Source: Ruegeria pomeroyi (GTDB taxonomy: Bacteria; Pseudomonadota; Alphaproteobacteria; Rhodobacterales; Rhodobacteraceae). Taken from it: a DNA stretch of 64,000 bases. The first letter of the stretch is position 1, and each line of letters opens with the position of its first letter. This document shows positions 24,375-33,341 of this stretch, one piece after another. Made by a program: the position numbers and the translations under genes. The DNA lies in assembly GCF_021405525.1 (NCBI RefSeq), contig NZ_JAGQAG010000001.1:3286001-3350000 (forward strand). Direction: 5' to 3'. The notes below the pieces were generated by a model, which was not told the origin of the DNA, did not search any database, and saw nothing but the letters and a program-made list of their open reading frames with translations.

Positions 24375-26051
24375 TTAGTTGTCGCCCTTCAGCGCCGCGC
24401 CCAGGATATCGCCCAGCGATGCACCCGAGTCGGACGAGCCGTACTGTTCCACGGCCTCTTTCTCTTCGGCGATCTCGCGCGCCTTGATCGACAGGCCCAG
24501 ACGGCGGGTCTTGCTGTCCACGTTGGTGACGCGCACATCGACCTTGTCACCGACCGAGAAGCGCTCGGGACGCTGATCGGCACGGTCACGCGACAGGTCG
24601 GAGCGGCGGATGAAGGATTTCATGCCTTCGTATTCCACCTCGATGCCGCCATCCTCGATCGCGGTGACGTTCACGGTGATGATCGAACCGCGCTTAACGC
24701 CGCCAACGGCCTCGGCGAACTTGTCGCCGCCAACCGATTTGATCGACAGCGAGATGCGTTCCTTGTCGATATCGACTTCGGAGACGACGGCCTTGACCAT
24801 GTCACCCTTGCGATAGTTCTGGATCGCGTCTTCGCCGCGCTCGTCCCAGGACAGGTCGGACAGGTGAACCATGCCGTCGATGTCGCCCGGAAGGCCGATG
24901 AACAGACCGAATTCGGTGATGTTCTTGACCTCGCCCTCGACCACGGTGCCCTCGGGATGGGTCTCGGCAAAGACTTCCCACGGGTTGCGCATGGTCTGTT
25001 TCAGGCCCAGCGACACGCGACGCTTGGCGCCGTCGATTTCCAGAACCATGACTTCCACTTCCTGGCTGGTCGAAACGATCTTGCCGGGGTGGACGTTCTT
25101 CTTGGTCCAGGACATTTCCGAGACGTGCACCAGGCCTTCGACGCCCGGCTCCAGCTCGACGAATGCGCCGTAGTCGGTGATGTTGGTCACGCGGCCGGTA
25201 TGCACCGATTCCAGCGGATACTTGGCACCGACCAGATCCCACGGATCTTCCTGGAGCTGCTTCATGCCCAGGCTGATACGGTGGGTGTCCTTGTTGATCT
25301 TGATCACCTGGACCTTGACGGTCTCGCCGATGTTCAGGATCTCGTTGGGGTGGTTGACGCGACGCCATGCCATGTCGGTGACGTGCAGCAGGCCGTCCAC
25401 ACCGCCCAGGTCAACGAATGCACCGTATTCGGTGATGTTCTTGACCACGCCGTCGACGGTCTGACCTTCGGTCAGGTTGCCGATGACTTCGGCGCGCTGT
25501 TCGGCGCGGCTTTCTTCCAGGATGGCGCGGCGCGACACGACGATGTTGCCACGGCGACGGTCCATTTTCAGGATCTGGAAGGGCTGCTTGAGACCCATCA
25601 GCGGGCCGGCATCGCGCACCGGGCGCACATCGACCTGAGAGCCGGGCAGGAAGGCCACGGCACCGCCCAGATCGACGGTAAAGCCACCCTTGACACGACC
25701 AAAGATCGCGCCTTCGACGCGCTGGTCGTCGGCATAGGCTTTTTCCAGACGGTCCCAGGCCTCTTCGCGGCGGGCCATCTCGCGCGAGATGACAGCTTCG
25801 CCACGGGCGTTCTCGGCGGCGCGCAGGTAGACTTCGACCTCGTCGCCAACGGCAATCTCAGGGGCCTCGCCGGGATTTGCGAATTCTTTCAGTTCGACGC
25901 GGCCTTCCATCTTGTAGCCGACATCGATGATGGCCTGGCCCGCTTCGATCGCGATGACCTTGCCTTTGACAACCGATCCCTCTTCGGGGGTGTCCATTTC
26001 GAAGCTTTCGTTAAGGAGGGCTTCGAATTCCTCCATGGATGCGTTAGCCAT
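24375..26051 (-). CDS. rpsA: 30S ribosomal protein S1
   Basis: This 558-residue protein contains six S1 RNA-binding repeats; each of the later ones shows the pattern V.NITDYGAF(V/I).L..G..GL.H.S. N-terminal repeats (EEGSVVKGKVIAIEAGQA; GGVAFLPGSQVDVRP-like) are the ribosome-docking part. It guides mRNA to the 30S subunit. The start MANASMEEFEALLNES is the usual alphaproteobacterial one. It is transcribed alone from a 325-base upstream region that has a leader hairpin. Confidence 0.97.
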   Translation of the reverse strand: MANASMEEFEALLNESFEMDTPEEGSVVKGKVIAIEAGQAIIDVGYKMEGRVELKEFANPGEAPEIAVGDEVEVYLRAAENARGEAVISREMARREEAWDRLEKAYADDQRVEGAIFGRVKGGFTVDLGGAVAFLPGSQVDVRPVRDAGPLMGLKQPFQILKMDRRRGNIVVSRRAILEESRAEQRAEVIGNLTEGQTVDGVVKNITEYGAFVDLGGVDGLLHVTDMAWRRVNHPNEILNIGETVKVQVIKINKDTHRISLGMKQLQEDPWDLVGAKYPLESVHTGRVTNITDYGAFVELEPGVEGLVHVSEMSWTKKNVHPGKIVSTSQEVEVMVLEIDGAKRRVSLGLKQTMRNPWEVFAETHPEGTVVEGEVKNITEFGLFIGLPGDIDGMVHLSDLSWDERGEDAIQNYRKGDMVKAVVSEVDIDKERISLSIKSVGGDKFAEAVGGVKRGSIITVNVTAIEDGGIEVEYEGMKSFIRRSDLSRDRADQRPERFSVGDKVDVRVTNVDSKTRRLGLSIKAREIAEEKEAVEQYGSSDSGASLGDILGAALKGDN

Positions 26052-26376
26052 GCGGCGTTGTTTTCCTTTTCAGTTCGGTTTTTGCTGGCCGAGCGGTTGT
26101 CTCCGCCGGTCTTGTTTGATGTCCGCCGGGGCGGCACGGATTGGTCAGACGATCCGGTCTTGTCACCACAAAACAAAGAGGGCCGGATACTCCCGACCCT
26201 GCCCGTCTCATTCTTTTATGGCTCAAATCGCCTTATCGACGTGCGCTCTATAGGGGGTTCGGCACCGAAGCGCAAGATCGTTTGCCGGTCACCCCGTGTT
26301 ATTCCTTTGGAAATAACGGGCCTGCCTCTAGCATGGCCTGACCGGGCAGCGCCCGGCTTCAGGGGGAGAATTTCAG
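26052..26376. other. Divergent intergenic region between rpsA and acyl-CoA ligase
   Basis: No gene is supported in these 325 bases. They hold the rpsA promoter and leader on the minus strand and the ligase promoter on the plus strand. Besides the hairpin at 26179-26200, an imperfect dyad (GTTATTCC-TTT-GGAAATAAC, one bulge) lies around 26299-26317, about 60 bases before the ligase start. Confidence 0.45.
26179..26200 (-). promoter_or_regulatory. Attenuator-like hairpin in the rpsA leader
   Basis: On the minus strand AGGGTCGG-GAGTAT-CCGGCCCT forms an 8-bp stem with one T-G pair, followed by CTTTGTTTTGT. It resembles an intrinsic terminator, yet it lies about 130 bases upstream of rpsA, so it could be an attenuator in the leader of this autoregulated gene. 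Confidence 0.4.
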
Positions 26377-27939
26377 ATGACCATTATCAAGAGCAGATTC
26401 GAGGACGTCGCCCTGAGCGACAAGACCGTCACCGAACGGGTGTTCGAGGGGATCGACCCAAAGATGACCATCCTGATCGATGGACCCAGCGGGCGCAGCT
26501 ATAGCGGCGCTCAGTTCATCCACGCGGTCAAGGCCCTGGCCGGGGGGCTGACCGAGCGCGGGGTGGGTGCGGGCACTTGCGTCGGACTGATGCTGCCGAA
26601 CCTTCCCGAATACTGCATCGCATTTCACGGCGTCGCCTGGGCCGGCGGCACCATCACCACGATCAACCCCACCTATACAGCGCCCGAAGTGCATCATCAG
26701 CTGAACGATGCCAGGGCCACGGTTCTGGTGACGATACCCGCGTTTCTGGACACCGCGCGGGCCGCGATCGAGGGGACCGGTGTCGACCGGATCGTGGTGG
26801 TCGGAGAGGCGCCAGAGGGCATGCTGTCATTCGGCGAGCTGATGGGCACACCGCTTGAACAACAAGTGCCGGTCGACGTGTCCGAGCATGTGGTGGTCCT
26901 GCCCTATTCTTCGGGCACCACCGGGCTACCCAAGGGCGTGATGCTGACGCATCGCAATCTGGTGGTGAATATCGACCAGACGCTGTTGCCCGCCGATTTG
27001 CGTCCCGGCGAGATGACCACCGCCTTTTTGCCATTCTTCCACATCTACGGCTTGCAGGTGCTGATGAACATTTACCTGACCGGCGGTGGCGGCCTGGTGA
27101 CGCTGCCCCGCTTCGATCTGGAGCAATATCTTGACTGCGTGTCGCGCTACCGCACACCTCGACTGTGGATCGTGCCACCGGTCGCCATTGCGCTGGCCAA
27201 GCATCCGGTAGTGGCCAATTACGATCTGTCCTGCGTCGAACAGGTGTTCTGCGCCGCCGCCCCGCTGGGCCGTGACGTGGGCGAGGCGCTGGGGAGGCGC
27301 ATCAGTGCAAAGGTGAACCAGGGTTATGGCATGACCGAGCTCAGCCCGGTCAGTCATGTCTCGCCACGTGGAGAGGGCAAGCCGGGCGCCTCGGGCGTGG
27401 CGATATCGAACACCGAATGCCGCATCGTCGACCCCGAGACCGGCGCCGACCTGCCGCTGGGTGAAGATGGCGAATTGTGGGTACGGGGGCCACAGGTAAT
27501 GAAGGGATATCTCAACAACGAGGCCGCCACCCGCGCCACCATCGTCGAGGGCGGCTGGTTGCGCACCGGCGACATCGCCCATTTCGACGAGGACGGATTC
27601 CTTTATATCACCGACCGGCTCAAGGAACTGATCAAGTACAAGGGATTCCAGGTCGCTCCGGCCGAGGTCGAGGCGGCATTGCTGACCCACCCCGCCATCG
27701 CGGATGCGGCGGTAATCGGCGCCCCCGATGAAGAGGCGGGCGAGGTTCCGCTGGCCTTCGTCGTTGCGGCGGCCGGTCAGGCCGGGCCAAGCCTGGCCGA
27801 GGTGCAGGCGTATCTCGACACCCGGCTGGCGCATTACAAGCAGGTGCGCCAGTTGCAGGTGGTGGACGAGATCCCGAAATCTGCCTCGGGCAAGATCCTG
27901 CGTCGGCTGCTGCGGGACGCGCAGGGCAGGCAAACCTGA
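26377..27939 (+). CDS. Acyl-CoA ligase, 4-coumarate-CoA ligase-like (ANL superfamily)
   Basis: This 520-residue enzyme has the AMP-binding loop YSSGTTGLPKGVMLTH near residue 175, GYGMTELSPVSH, LRTGDIAHFDEDGFLYITDR and the C-terminal lysine loop IPKSASGKILRR. It activates a carboxylic acid to its CoA thioester through an acyl-adenylate. The general form is closest to aryl/medium-chain ligases such as 4-coumarate-CoA ligase; the acid is not readable. It is followed 18 bases later by a sulfatase gene on the same strand. Confidence 0.92.
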   Translation: MTIIKSRFEDVALSDKTVTERVFEGIDPKMTILIDGPSGRSYSGAQFIHAVKALAGGLTERGVGAGTCVGLMLPNLPEYCIAFHGVAWAGGTITTINPTYTAPEVHHQLNDARATVLVTIPAFLDTARAAIEGTGVDRIVVVGEAPEGMLSFGELMGTPLEQQVPVDVSEHVVVLPYSSGTTGLPKGVMLTHRNLVVNIDQTLLPADLRPGEMTTAFLPFFHIYGLQVLMNIYLTGGGGLVTLPRFDLEQYLDCVSRYRTPRLWIVPPVAIALAKHPVVANYDLSCVEQVFCAAAPLGRDVGEALGRRISAKVNQGYGMTELSPVSHVSPRGEGKPGASGVAISNTECRIVDPETGADLPLGEDGELWVRGPQVMKGYLNNEAATRATIVEGGWLRTGDIAHFDEDGFLYITDRLKELIKYKGFQVAPAEVEAALLTHPAIADAAVIGAPDEEAGEVPLAFVVAAAGQAGPSLAEVQAYLDTRLAHYKQVRQLQVVDEIPKSASGKILRRLLRDAQGRQT

Positions 27940-27957
27940 GGAAAGGGGCGACCAGAC

Positions 27958-29406
27958 ATGGCAGAGCCGCTCAATCTTCTGGTGATCGTCTCGGATGAGC
28001 ATCGCAAGGACGCGATGGGATGCGCAGGGCATCCCATCGTCAAGACACCCAACCTGGACGCGCTGGCCGCGCGCGGCACCATGTTCGAGGCCGCTTATAC
28101 CCCCTCGCCCATGTGCGTGCCGACCCGGGCTGCGCTGGCCACCGGCAACTGGATCCACAGGACCGGCCATTGGGACAGCGCCACCCCCTATGCCGGTCAG
28201 CCGCGCAGCTGGATGCATGACCTGCGCGATGCCGGGCGTGAGGTCGTTTCTATCGGTAAACTGCATTTCCGCTCATCCGAGGATGACAACGGGTTTTCGC
28301 AAGAGATCCTGCCAATGCACGTGGTGGGTGGTGTGGGTTGGGCCGTGGGTCTGCTGCGCAAGAACCCGCCCTCCTATGACGCCGCCGCCGAGTTGGCGGC
28401 CGATGTCGGTGTCGGCTCCAGCAGCTATACCGAGTATGACCGCGCCATCACCGCCGCGGCCGAGACCTGGCTGGCCAACCCGGCCCGGCAAGAGCGGCCC
28501 TGGGCCGCCTTCGTATCGCTGGTCAGCCCGCATTACCCGCTGACCTGTCCCGAGGAATGGTCCACGTTCTACGATCCAGACGACATGGACCTGCCCGTGG
28601 GCTATGGGTTGGGCCTGCCGGATCATGCCGAATTGCGCAACATCGGCGGGTTCTTCAATTATGACGCCTATTTCGACGAACAGAAGATGCGCGCCGCCAA
28701 GGCCGCCTATTATGGCCTTACCTCCTTCATGGATGATTGCGTGGGCCGGGTACTGGCCGCGCTTGAGGCCAGCGGACAGGCCGAAAACACCGTGATCCTC
28801 TATGTTTCCGACCATGGCGACATGATGGGGGACCAGGGTTTCTGGACCAAACAGGTTATGTATGAGGCCAGCGCCGGTGTGCCGATGATTGCCGCCGGCC
28901 CGGGCATCCCCGCCGGGCACCGGGTGTCGACCTGCACCAGCCTCACCGATATCGCCGCAACCGCGCGCGAGGTGTGCGGGTTAGCGGCGCGCGCGGACCT
29001 GCCCGGAGTGTCACTGCGTGCTATCTCCACTGCGCCAGATGATCCCGAGCGGGCCGGGTTCAGCGAGTATCACGACGGCGGCTCCCGCACAGGCACGTTC
29101 ATGCTGCGTTGGGGGCGCTGGAAATACGTGCACTACGTCGGCGAAGCCTCTCAGCTTTTCGATCTGGATAGCGACCCGCAGGAACTGGTGGACCTTGCCA
29201 AACACGCGTTGGATGACCCCGAAATCCGGGCCGCATTGCTCGAGGGAGAGCATCGCCTGCGCCTTATATGCGACCCGGAAGCTGTAAATGACCGCGCCTT
29301 TGCCGACCAGCGGCGGCGGATCGCGGAACTGGGCGGGGAAGAGGCCTGCCGCAATTCTTATGTTTTCAACCACACCCCCACACCGCAAGAAGGCAGCGCG
29401 CTCTGA
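27958..29406 (+). CDS. Sulfatase (type I, formylglycine-dependent)
   Basis: This 482-residue hydrolase has the sulfatase signature C53-V-P-T-R in SPMCVPTRAALATG, whose cysteine is converted to formylglycine. The metal site is visible at VSDEHRKDAMGCAG and DHGDMMGDQGFWTK. No signal peptide is seen, so it should act in the cytoplasm, which fits small sulfate esters such as choline sulfate more than polysaccharides. It follows the acyl-CoA ligase in a likely two-gene operon. The final substrate is uncertain, and some relatives act on phosphonate or phosphate esters. Confidence 0.85.
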   Translation: MAEPLNLLVIVSDEHRKDAMGCAGHPIVKTPNLDALAARGTMFEAAYTPSPMCVPTRAALATGNWIHRTGHWDSATPYAGQPRSWMHDLRDAGREVVSIGKLHFRSSEDDNGFSQEILPMHVVGGVGWAVGLLRKNPPSYDAAAELAADVGVGSSSYTEYDRAITAAAETWLANPARQERPWAAFVSLVSPHYPLTCPEEWSTFYDPDDMDLPVGYGLGLPDHAELRNIGGFFNYDAYFDEQKMRAAKAAYYGLTSFMDDCVGRVLAALEASGQAENTVILYVSDHGDMMGDQGFWTKQVMYEASAGVPMIAAGPGIPAGHRVSTCTSLTDIAATAREVCGLAARADLPGVSLRAISTAPDDPERAGFSEYHDGGSRTGTFMLRWGRWKYVHYVGEASQLFDLDSDPQELVDLAKHALDDPEIRAALLEGEHRLRLICDPEAVNDRAFADQRRRIAELGGEEACRNSYVFNHTPTPQEGSAL

Positions 29407-29435
29407 CATCGTATTGATGCGCGCTTGCGGCAGGC

Positions 29436-29484
29436 GGCCGTTTTCCGCGCCGGAAAACGGCCCGGAAAAATTTCATTTTTCCGG
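29436..29484. repeat. Twin inverted repeats at the tetR 3' end
   Basis: Two exact dyads share one base: 29436-29462 (12-bp arms GGCCGTTTTCCG / CGGAAAACGGCC, CGC spacer) and 29462-29484 (10-bp arms CCGGAAAAAT / ATTTTTCCGG, TTC spacer). The tetR stop codon lies within the loop and arm of the second. They lie between two convergent genes and could serve as a two-way terminator. Confidence 0.85.
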
Positions 29485-30135
29485 CACCCTCTCTGTCATG
29501 ACCGCGTGAATACCGGCCGTGGCGAAGGCGATCAGCCGATCGGTGTCGGCCTCCCCCGCGCCGGGGCTGAGCGTATCCAGGCGCCAGGCTGAATACACAT
29601 GGGCCAGCATCGCCGAGACCGCATAGATCTGCCCCATTGCCGCCCGCCCCGGCACGGCCCCGGGGTAGAGCGCCACGATCTCGTCAATGAACTGCTGCGC
29701 GGTAGGGTCGAAACACTCTGCCGCCAGCGTGCTCCAGCGTGGATCGGCAGAGACATGCGCCAGCAGCCTTCCATAGGCGACCCAATGCGGCCCGCCCTCC
29801 TGGGCCAGCGTCACATAGGGCCGGATAAAACAATCAAGGATGGTCGCCAGATCAAGGGGCCCTTGCGCACGCGCGCCCTCGAGTGCCTCGACACGGATGC
29901 GCGACAACGCACCGGCACGGCGCGCGACCACAAGCCGAAACAGCTCTTCCTTGCTGCCGCCATGATGCGCCACCAGCCCCCCCTGCACCCCTGCGGCCTT
30001 GGCGATGTCGCGAATCGACGCGCCCTCGAATCCGCGCGCGGCAAAGAGCTGCTCTGCCGCATCCAGAATACGGGCCCGCGTCTGCAAGGACCGCGCCGAT
30101 GGCGCCCGTTGCCGTTGTTTTTCCAAAACAAACAT
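29473..30135 (-). CDS. TetR family transcriptional regulator
   Basis: This 220-residue repressor has the N-terminal TetR helix-turn-helix: RARILDAAEQLFAARGFEGASIRDIAKAAGVQGGLVAHHGGSK-type sequence at about residues 20-62. The C-terminal ligand domain is diverse and gives no clue. It is divergent from the monooxygenase operon across 67 bases that contain a perfect TetR-type operator at 30163, so it most likely represses that operon and itself. Its last residues (VPEK) and stop come from an inverted repeat. Confidence 0.92.
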   Translation of the reverse strand: MFVLEKQRQRAPSARSLQTRARILDAAEQLFAARGFEGASIRDIAKAAGVQGGLVAHHGGSKEELFRLVVARRAGALSRIRVEALEGARAQGPLDLATILDCFIRPYVTLAQEGGPHWVAYGRLLAHVSADPRWSTLAAECFDPTAQQFIDEIVALYPGAVPGRAAMGQIYAVSAMLAHVYSAWRLDTLSPGAGEADTDRLIAFATAGIHAVMTERVPEK

Positions 30136-30162
30136 CTCCCTTGCAAATTATCTTGCCTTATT

Positions 30163-30178
30163 TTGAACACTCGTTCAA
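30163..30178. promoter_or_regulatory. TetR operator between tetR and monooxygenase operon
   Basis: TTGAAC-ACTC-GTTCAA is a perfect 16-bp dyad centred 32 bases before the monooxygenase ATG and 35 bases before the tetR start. GAAC...GTTC dyads of this spacing are typical of TetR-family operators, so it is the probable binding site of the adjacent regulator. Confidence 0.75.
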
Positions 30179-30202
30179 CTTAAGAACGACGGGAGGACGC
30201 AG

Positions 30203-31519
30203 ATGACCGAAACGCGCGACAGATTTGCCCTGATCGGGGCAGGTCCGATGGGCTTGGCCATGGCCAAGGTGATGCTGGAACAGGGCATCGCCTTTGACGG
30301 GTTCGAGCTGCATTCGGATGTGGGCGGGCTGTGGGATATCGATGGCCCCCGCTCGACCATGTACGACAGCGCGCATCTGATCTCCTCCAAGCGGATGACC
30401 GAGTTCACCGATTTCCCGATGAAGGACGCGGTCGCCGAATACCCCTCGCACCGCGAGCTGAAGCGGTACTTCAACGCCTTCGCCGACCATTTCGGGCTTC
30501 GCGAGCATTACCGCTTCGGGGCCGAGGTGCTGCGGTGTGAGCCGCTGGGGGGACCGGGTGACGGATGGCGTGTCACATGGCGCGACGCAGAGGGAGAGCA
30601 TGCGGAAACCTATGCCGGGGTGATGATCGCCAATGGCACGTTATCCGAACCCAACATGCCGGAGTTCAAGGGAACATTTGACGGCGAACTGATCCATTCC
30701 TCGGCCTACCGCCACCCCTCGCAATTCGATGGCAAGCGGGTGCTGATCGTGGGGGCGGGTAATTCCGGCTGCGATATCGCGGTGGACGCGATCCATCACG
30801 GGGTGATGTGCGACCTGTCGATGCGGCGCGGATACTATTTTGTACCGAAATACGTCTTTGGCAAACCGGCCGATACGCTGGGCGGCATGATCAAGCTGCC
30901 GATGTGGCTGAAACGGCGGGTCGACGGGATGATCCTGAAATGGTTCGTGGGCGATCCGCAGAAATACGGGTTTCCCAAGCCCGACTACCAGCTTTACGAA
31001 AGCCATCCGGTGGTCAATTCGCTGGTCCTCTATCACGCGGGCCATGGCGATTTGCGCATCCGTCCCGATATCGACCGTCTTGACGGAAGCCGGGTGATCT
31101 TTGCCGATGGTTCGAGCGAGGAGTATGACATGATCCTCGCCGCCACCGGCTACAAGCTGTTTTATCCATTCATCGACCGCAGCCTCCTGAACTGGCAGGG
31201 CGATGCGCCGCATCTTTACCTGAACGCCCTGCACCCCGAGCGCGACGACCTCTTTGTGCTGGGGATGATCGAGGCCAGCGGTCTGGGCTGGCAGGGCCGG
31301 CATGAACAGGCCGAGATGGTGGCGCGTTACATCACCGGGCTGCGCGCGGGAAACAAGGCCGCCGAGGAACTAAAGACCGCGAAATCGGCAGGCTTTGAAC
31401 GGGCGACCGGCGGCATGAACTACCTCAAGCTGGCGCGCATGGCCTATTACGTGGACAAGGCCACCTATCGCGGCGCGGTGACCGGATGGATCAAACGGCT
31501 GAAGGATGCGCGAGCATGA
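30203..31519 (+). CDS. Flavin-containing monooxygenase
   Basis: This 438-residue flavoprotein has an FAD Rossmann motif near residue 12 (IGAGPMGLAMAK), an NADPH motif near residue 180 (VGAGNSGCDIA) and the FMO signature FDGELIHSSAY, which follows FxGxxxHxxx(Y/F). Tyrosine at the end argues for an FMO over a Baeyer-Villiger enzyme, which has W or D there. ATGY-like segment AATGYKLFYPF closes the FAD site. It oxygenates a soft nucleophile or ketone with NADPH and O2. It heads a coupled operon with a transporter and two NAD-dependent oxidoreductases. Confidence 0.87.
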   Translation: MTETRDRFALIGAGPMGLAMAKVMLEQGIAFDGFELHSDVGGLWDIDGPRSTMYDSAHLISSKRMTEFTDFPMKDAVAEYPSHRELKRYFNAFADHFGLREHYRFGAEVLRCEPLGGPGDGWRVTWRDAEGEHAETYAGVMIANGTLSEPNMPEFKGTFDGELIHSSAYRHPSQFDGKRVLIVGAGNSGCDIAVDAIHHGVMCDLSMRRGYYFVPKYVFGKPADTLGGMIKLPMWLKRRVDGMILKWFVGDPQKYGFPKPDYQLYESHPVVNSLVLYHAGHGDLRIRPDIDRLDGSRVIFADGSSEEYDMILAATGYKLFYPFIDRSLLNWQGDAPHLYLNALHPERDDLFVLGMIEASGLGWQGRHEQAEMVARYITGLRAGNKAAEELKTAKSAGFERATGGMNYLKLARMAYYVDKATYRGAVTGWIKRLKDARA

Positions 31520-32418
31520 CCGGCATCGACGATATCCTGCTGAATTTCTCGCCCGCTTCGCTGACGCTGCTGAACGCGATCCTGGCGGTGGTGATGTTCT
31601 CCATCGCGATCGACCTGACGATTGAGGATTTCCGCCGCTTGTCGCACGGCCCGAAACCCGTGCTGGTGGGACTCTTCTCGCAATTCGTGGTGCTGCCGGT
31701 GCTGACCTTTGCGCTGGTCTGGCTGACCGCGCCGCACCCGTCGATTGCGCTGGGCCTCATTCTGGTGGCGGCCTGTCCCGGTGGCAATATCTCCAACTTC
31801 ATCACCCACCGGGCGGGCGGCAACGCGGCGCTCTCGGTGTCGATGACCGCCTTTGCTACCGTGGGCGCCATCGTGATGACACCCGCGAATATCGCGCTGT
31901 GGGGAAGCCTGTATCCCCCCACCCGCGCCATCCTGCAAGAGACCCATATCGACCCCGTGCAGATCGCCGTCACGGTCGGGTTGATGCTGATCCTGCCACT
32001 GATCCTGGGCGTGACGTTGAACATGCGCCGCCCTGCCCTGACCGCGCGGCTGCGGCGGCCGCTGCAACTGCTGTCGATGGGCATCTTCATCGCGTTCATC
32101 ATACTCGCTCTGGCTGCAAATTGGGGGTACTTCCTGAGTTTTGCCGGAGCTGTCGCCGGGCTTGTGATCCTTCACAACGGCCTGGCTCTGGGGGGCGGCT
32201 GGGTTGTGGCCACTCTGACCCGGCTGTCCCCTTACGACCGGCGCGCGGTGACGATCGAAACCGGTATCCAGAACTCGGGCCTCGGGCTTGTGCTGATCTT
32301 TGCGTTCTTTAACGGGCTGGGCGGCATGGCGGTCGCGGCGGCGTTCTGGGGGATCTGGCATGCAATCTCGGGCCTTGGGCTGGCGATGCTCATGGCGCGG
32401 ACCGAGGCGGCCCGATGA
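31516..32418 (+). CDS. Bile acid:sodium symporter family transporter
   Basis: This 300-residue protein has about nine to ten hydrophobic segments and marks of the BASS/SBF family: LVAACPGGNISNFITHRAGGNAALSVSMT near residue 92 and TIETGIQNSGLGLVL near residue 250, which form the crossed helices with Na+ sites. It probably imports an organic anion with sodium through the inner membrane. It starts in the monooxygenase stop codon (ATGA) and ends in the next start, so it is tightly coupled to catabolic enzymes that may act on its cargo. Confidence 0.87.
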   Translation: MTGIDDILLNFSPASLTLLNAILAVVMFSIAIDLTIEDFRRLSHGPKPVLVGLFSQFVVLPVLTFALVWLTAPHPSIALGLILVAACPGGNISNFITHRAGGNAALSVSMTAFATVGAIVMTPANIALWGSLYPPTRAILQETHIDPVQIAVTVGLMLILPLILGVTLNMRRPALTARLRRPLQLLSMGIFIAFIILALAANWGYFLSFAGAVAGLVILHNGLALGGGWVVATLTRLSPYDRRAVTIETGIQNSGLGLVLIFAFFNGLGGMAVAAAFWGIWHAISGLGLAMLMARTEAAR

Positions 32419-33341
32419 ACCGCATCCTGATTACCGGTGCGGCGGGCATGGTGGGGCAGGCGTTGTTGGCCGAACTGTCCGGTCAGCAGGTCTTTGCCAC
32501 CGATCTTGCGCGGCCCGATCCGCTGCCCGAGGGCATGACCTATTTCAAGATGGATGTGACGGGCGATGACCCTGACCGGGTCATTGCCAAGGTGCGGCCG
32601 GATGTGGTCATTCACCTCGCCTCTATCGTGTCACCCGGTGTGGCGCGCGAGGTTGCCCATCGCGTCGACGTCGGCGGCACGCGGGCGGTGCTGGACGCCT
32701 GTCTGGCGCATGGAGTGCGGCGGCTGGTGGTCACTTCCTCGGGCGCTGCCTATGGCTATCACGCCGACAACCCGGTGCCGCTGCGCGAAAGCGACCCGCT
32801 GCGCGGCAATCCCGAGTTCGCCTATGCCGATCACAAGCGCCAGGTCGAAGAGATGCTGGCCGAGGCACGCCAGAGCGCGCCGCAGCTGGAACAGGTGGTG
32901 CTGCGGGTGGGAACGGTTCTGGGCGCAGGCACCGAGAACCAGATCACCGCCCTCTTTCACAAACCCCGCCTGCTGGCGGTGCGCGGATCGGAAAGCCCGT
33001 TTGTCTTTATCTGGACCCGCGATCTGGCCCGTATTCTGGCGCGGGCGGCGGGCGAAGGGCCTGCGGGTATCTACAACGTGGCGGGCGACGGGGTGATGGG
33101 GGTCAGCGACCTTGCACGCGCCCTGGACAAGCCGGTGCTGCGTCTGCCCGCGCAGGCGCTGAAGGCGGCGCTGGCGGTGGCGCGGCCGCTGGGCCTGTCG
33201 CGCTATGGACCCGAACAGGTGCGGTTCCTGCAATACCGCCCGGTGCTGGCCAATGACGCGCTGAAACAGGTGTTCGGCTATAGCCCTGAGCTGACCAGTG
33301 CCGAGGTCTTCGACCTCTGGCGGCGCGAGGCGGGTATTTGA
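32415..33341 (+). CDS. NAD-dependent epimerase/dehydratase family protein
   Basis: This 308-residue extended SDR starts MNRILITGAAGMVGQALL with the NAD-binding TGxxGxxG, has VVIHLASIVSPG, and a catalytic Ser/Tyr region VTSSGAAYGYHADNPVPL with FAYADHKRQVEEM giving Tyr-x3-Lys. Such enzymes work on sugars, sterol-like or other alcohols. Coupled by ATGA to the transporter upstream and by TTGA to an SDR downstream. Substrate unknown. Confidence 0.85.
   Translation: MNRILITGAAGMVGQALLAELSGQQVFATDLARPDPLPEGMTYFKMDVTGDDPDRVIAKVRPDVVIHLASIVSPGVAREVAHRVDVGGTRAVLDACLAHGVRRLVVTSSGAAYGYHADNPVPLRESDPLRGNPEFAYADHKRQVEEMLAEARQSAPQLEQVVLRVGTVLGAGTENQITALFHKPRLLAVRGSESPFVFIWTRDLARILARAAGEGPAGIYNVAGDGVMGVSDLARALDKPVLRLPAQALKAALAVARPLGLSRYGPEQVRFLQYRPVLANDALKQVFGYSPELTSAEVFDLWRREAGI

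Noticed and set aside
24309-26504. A 731-residue plus-strand open frame opposite rpsA
   Set aside because: It mirrors the six S1 repeats as low-complexity Asp/Val/His sequence. rpsA on the minus strand is certain.
30203-31519. Flavin monooxygenase as trimethylamine monooxygenase or a Baeyer-Villiger enzyme
   Set aside because: The signature ends in Tyr, which argues against Baeyer-Villiger type, and the neighbours (bile-acid-type symporter, epimerase, SDR) do not fit methylamine use. Substrate was left open.
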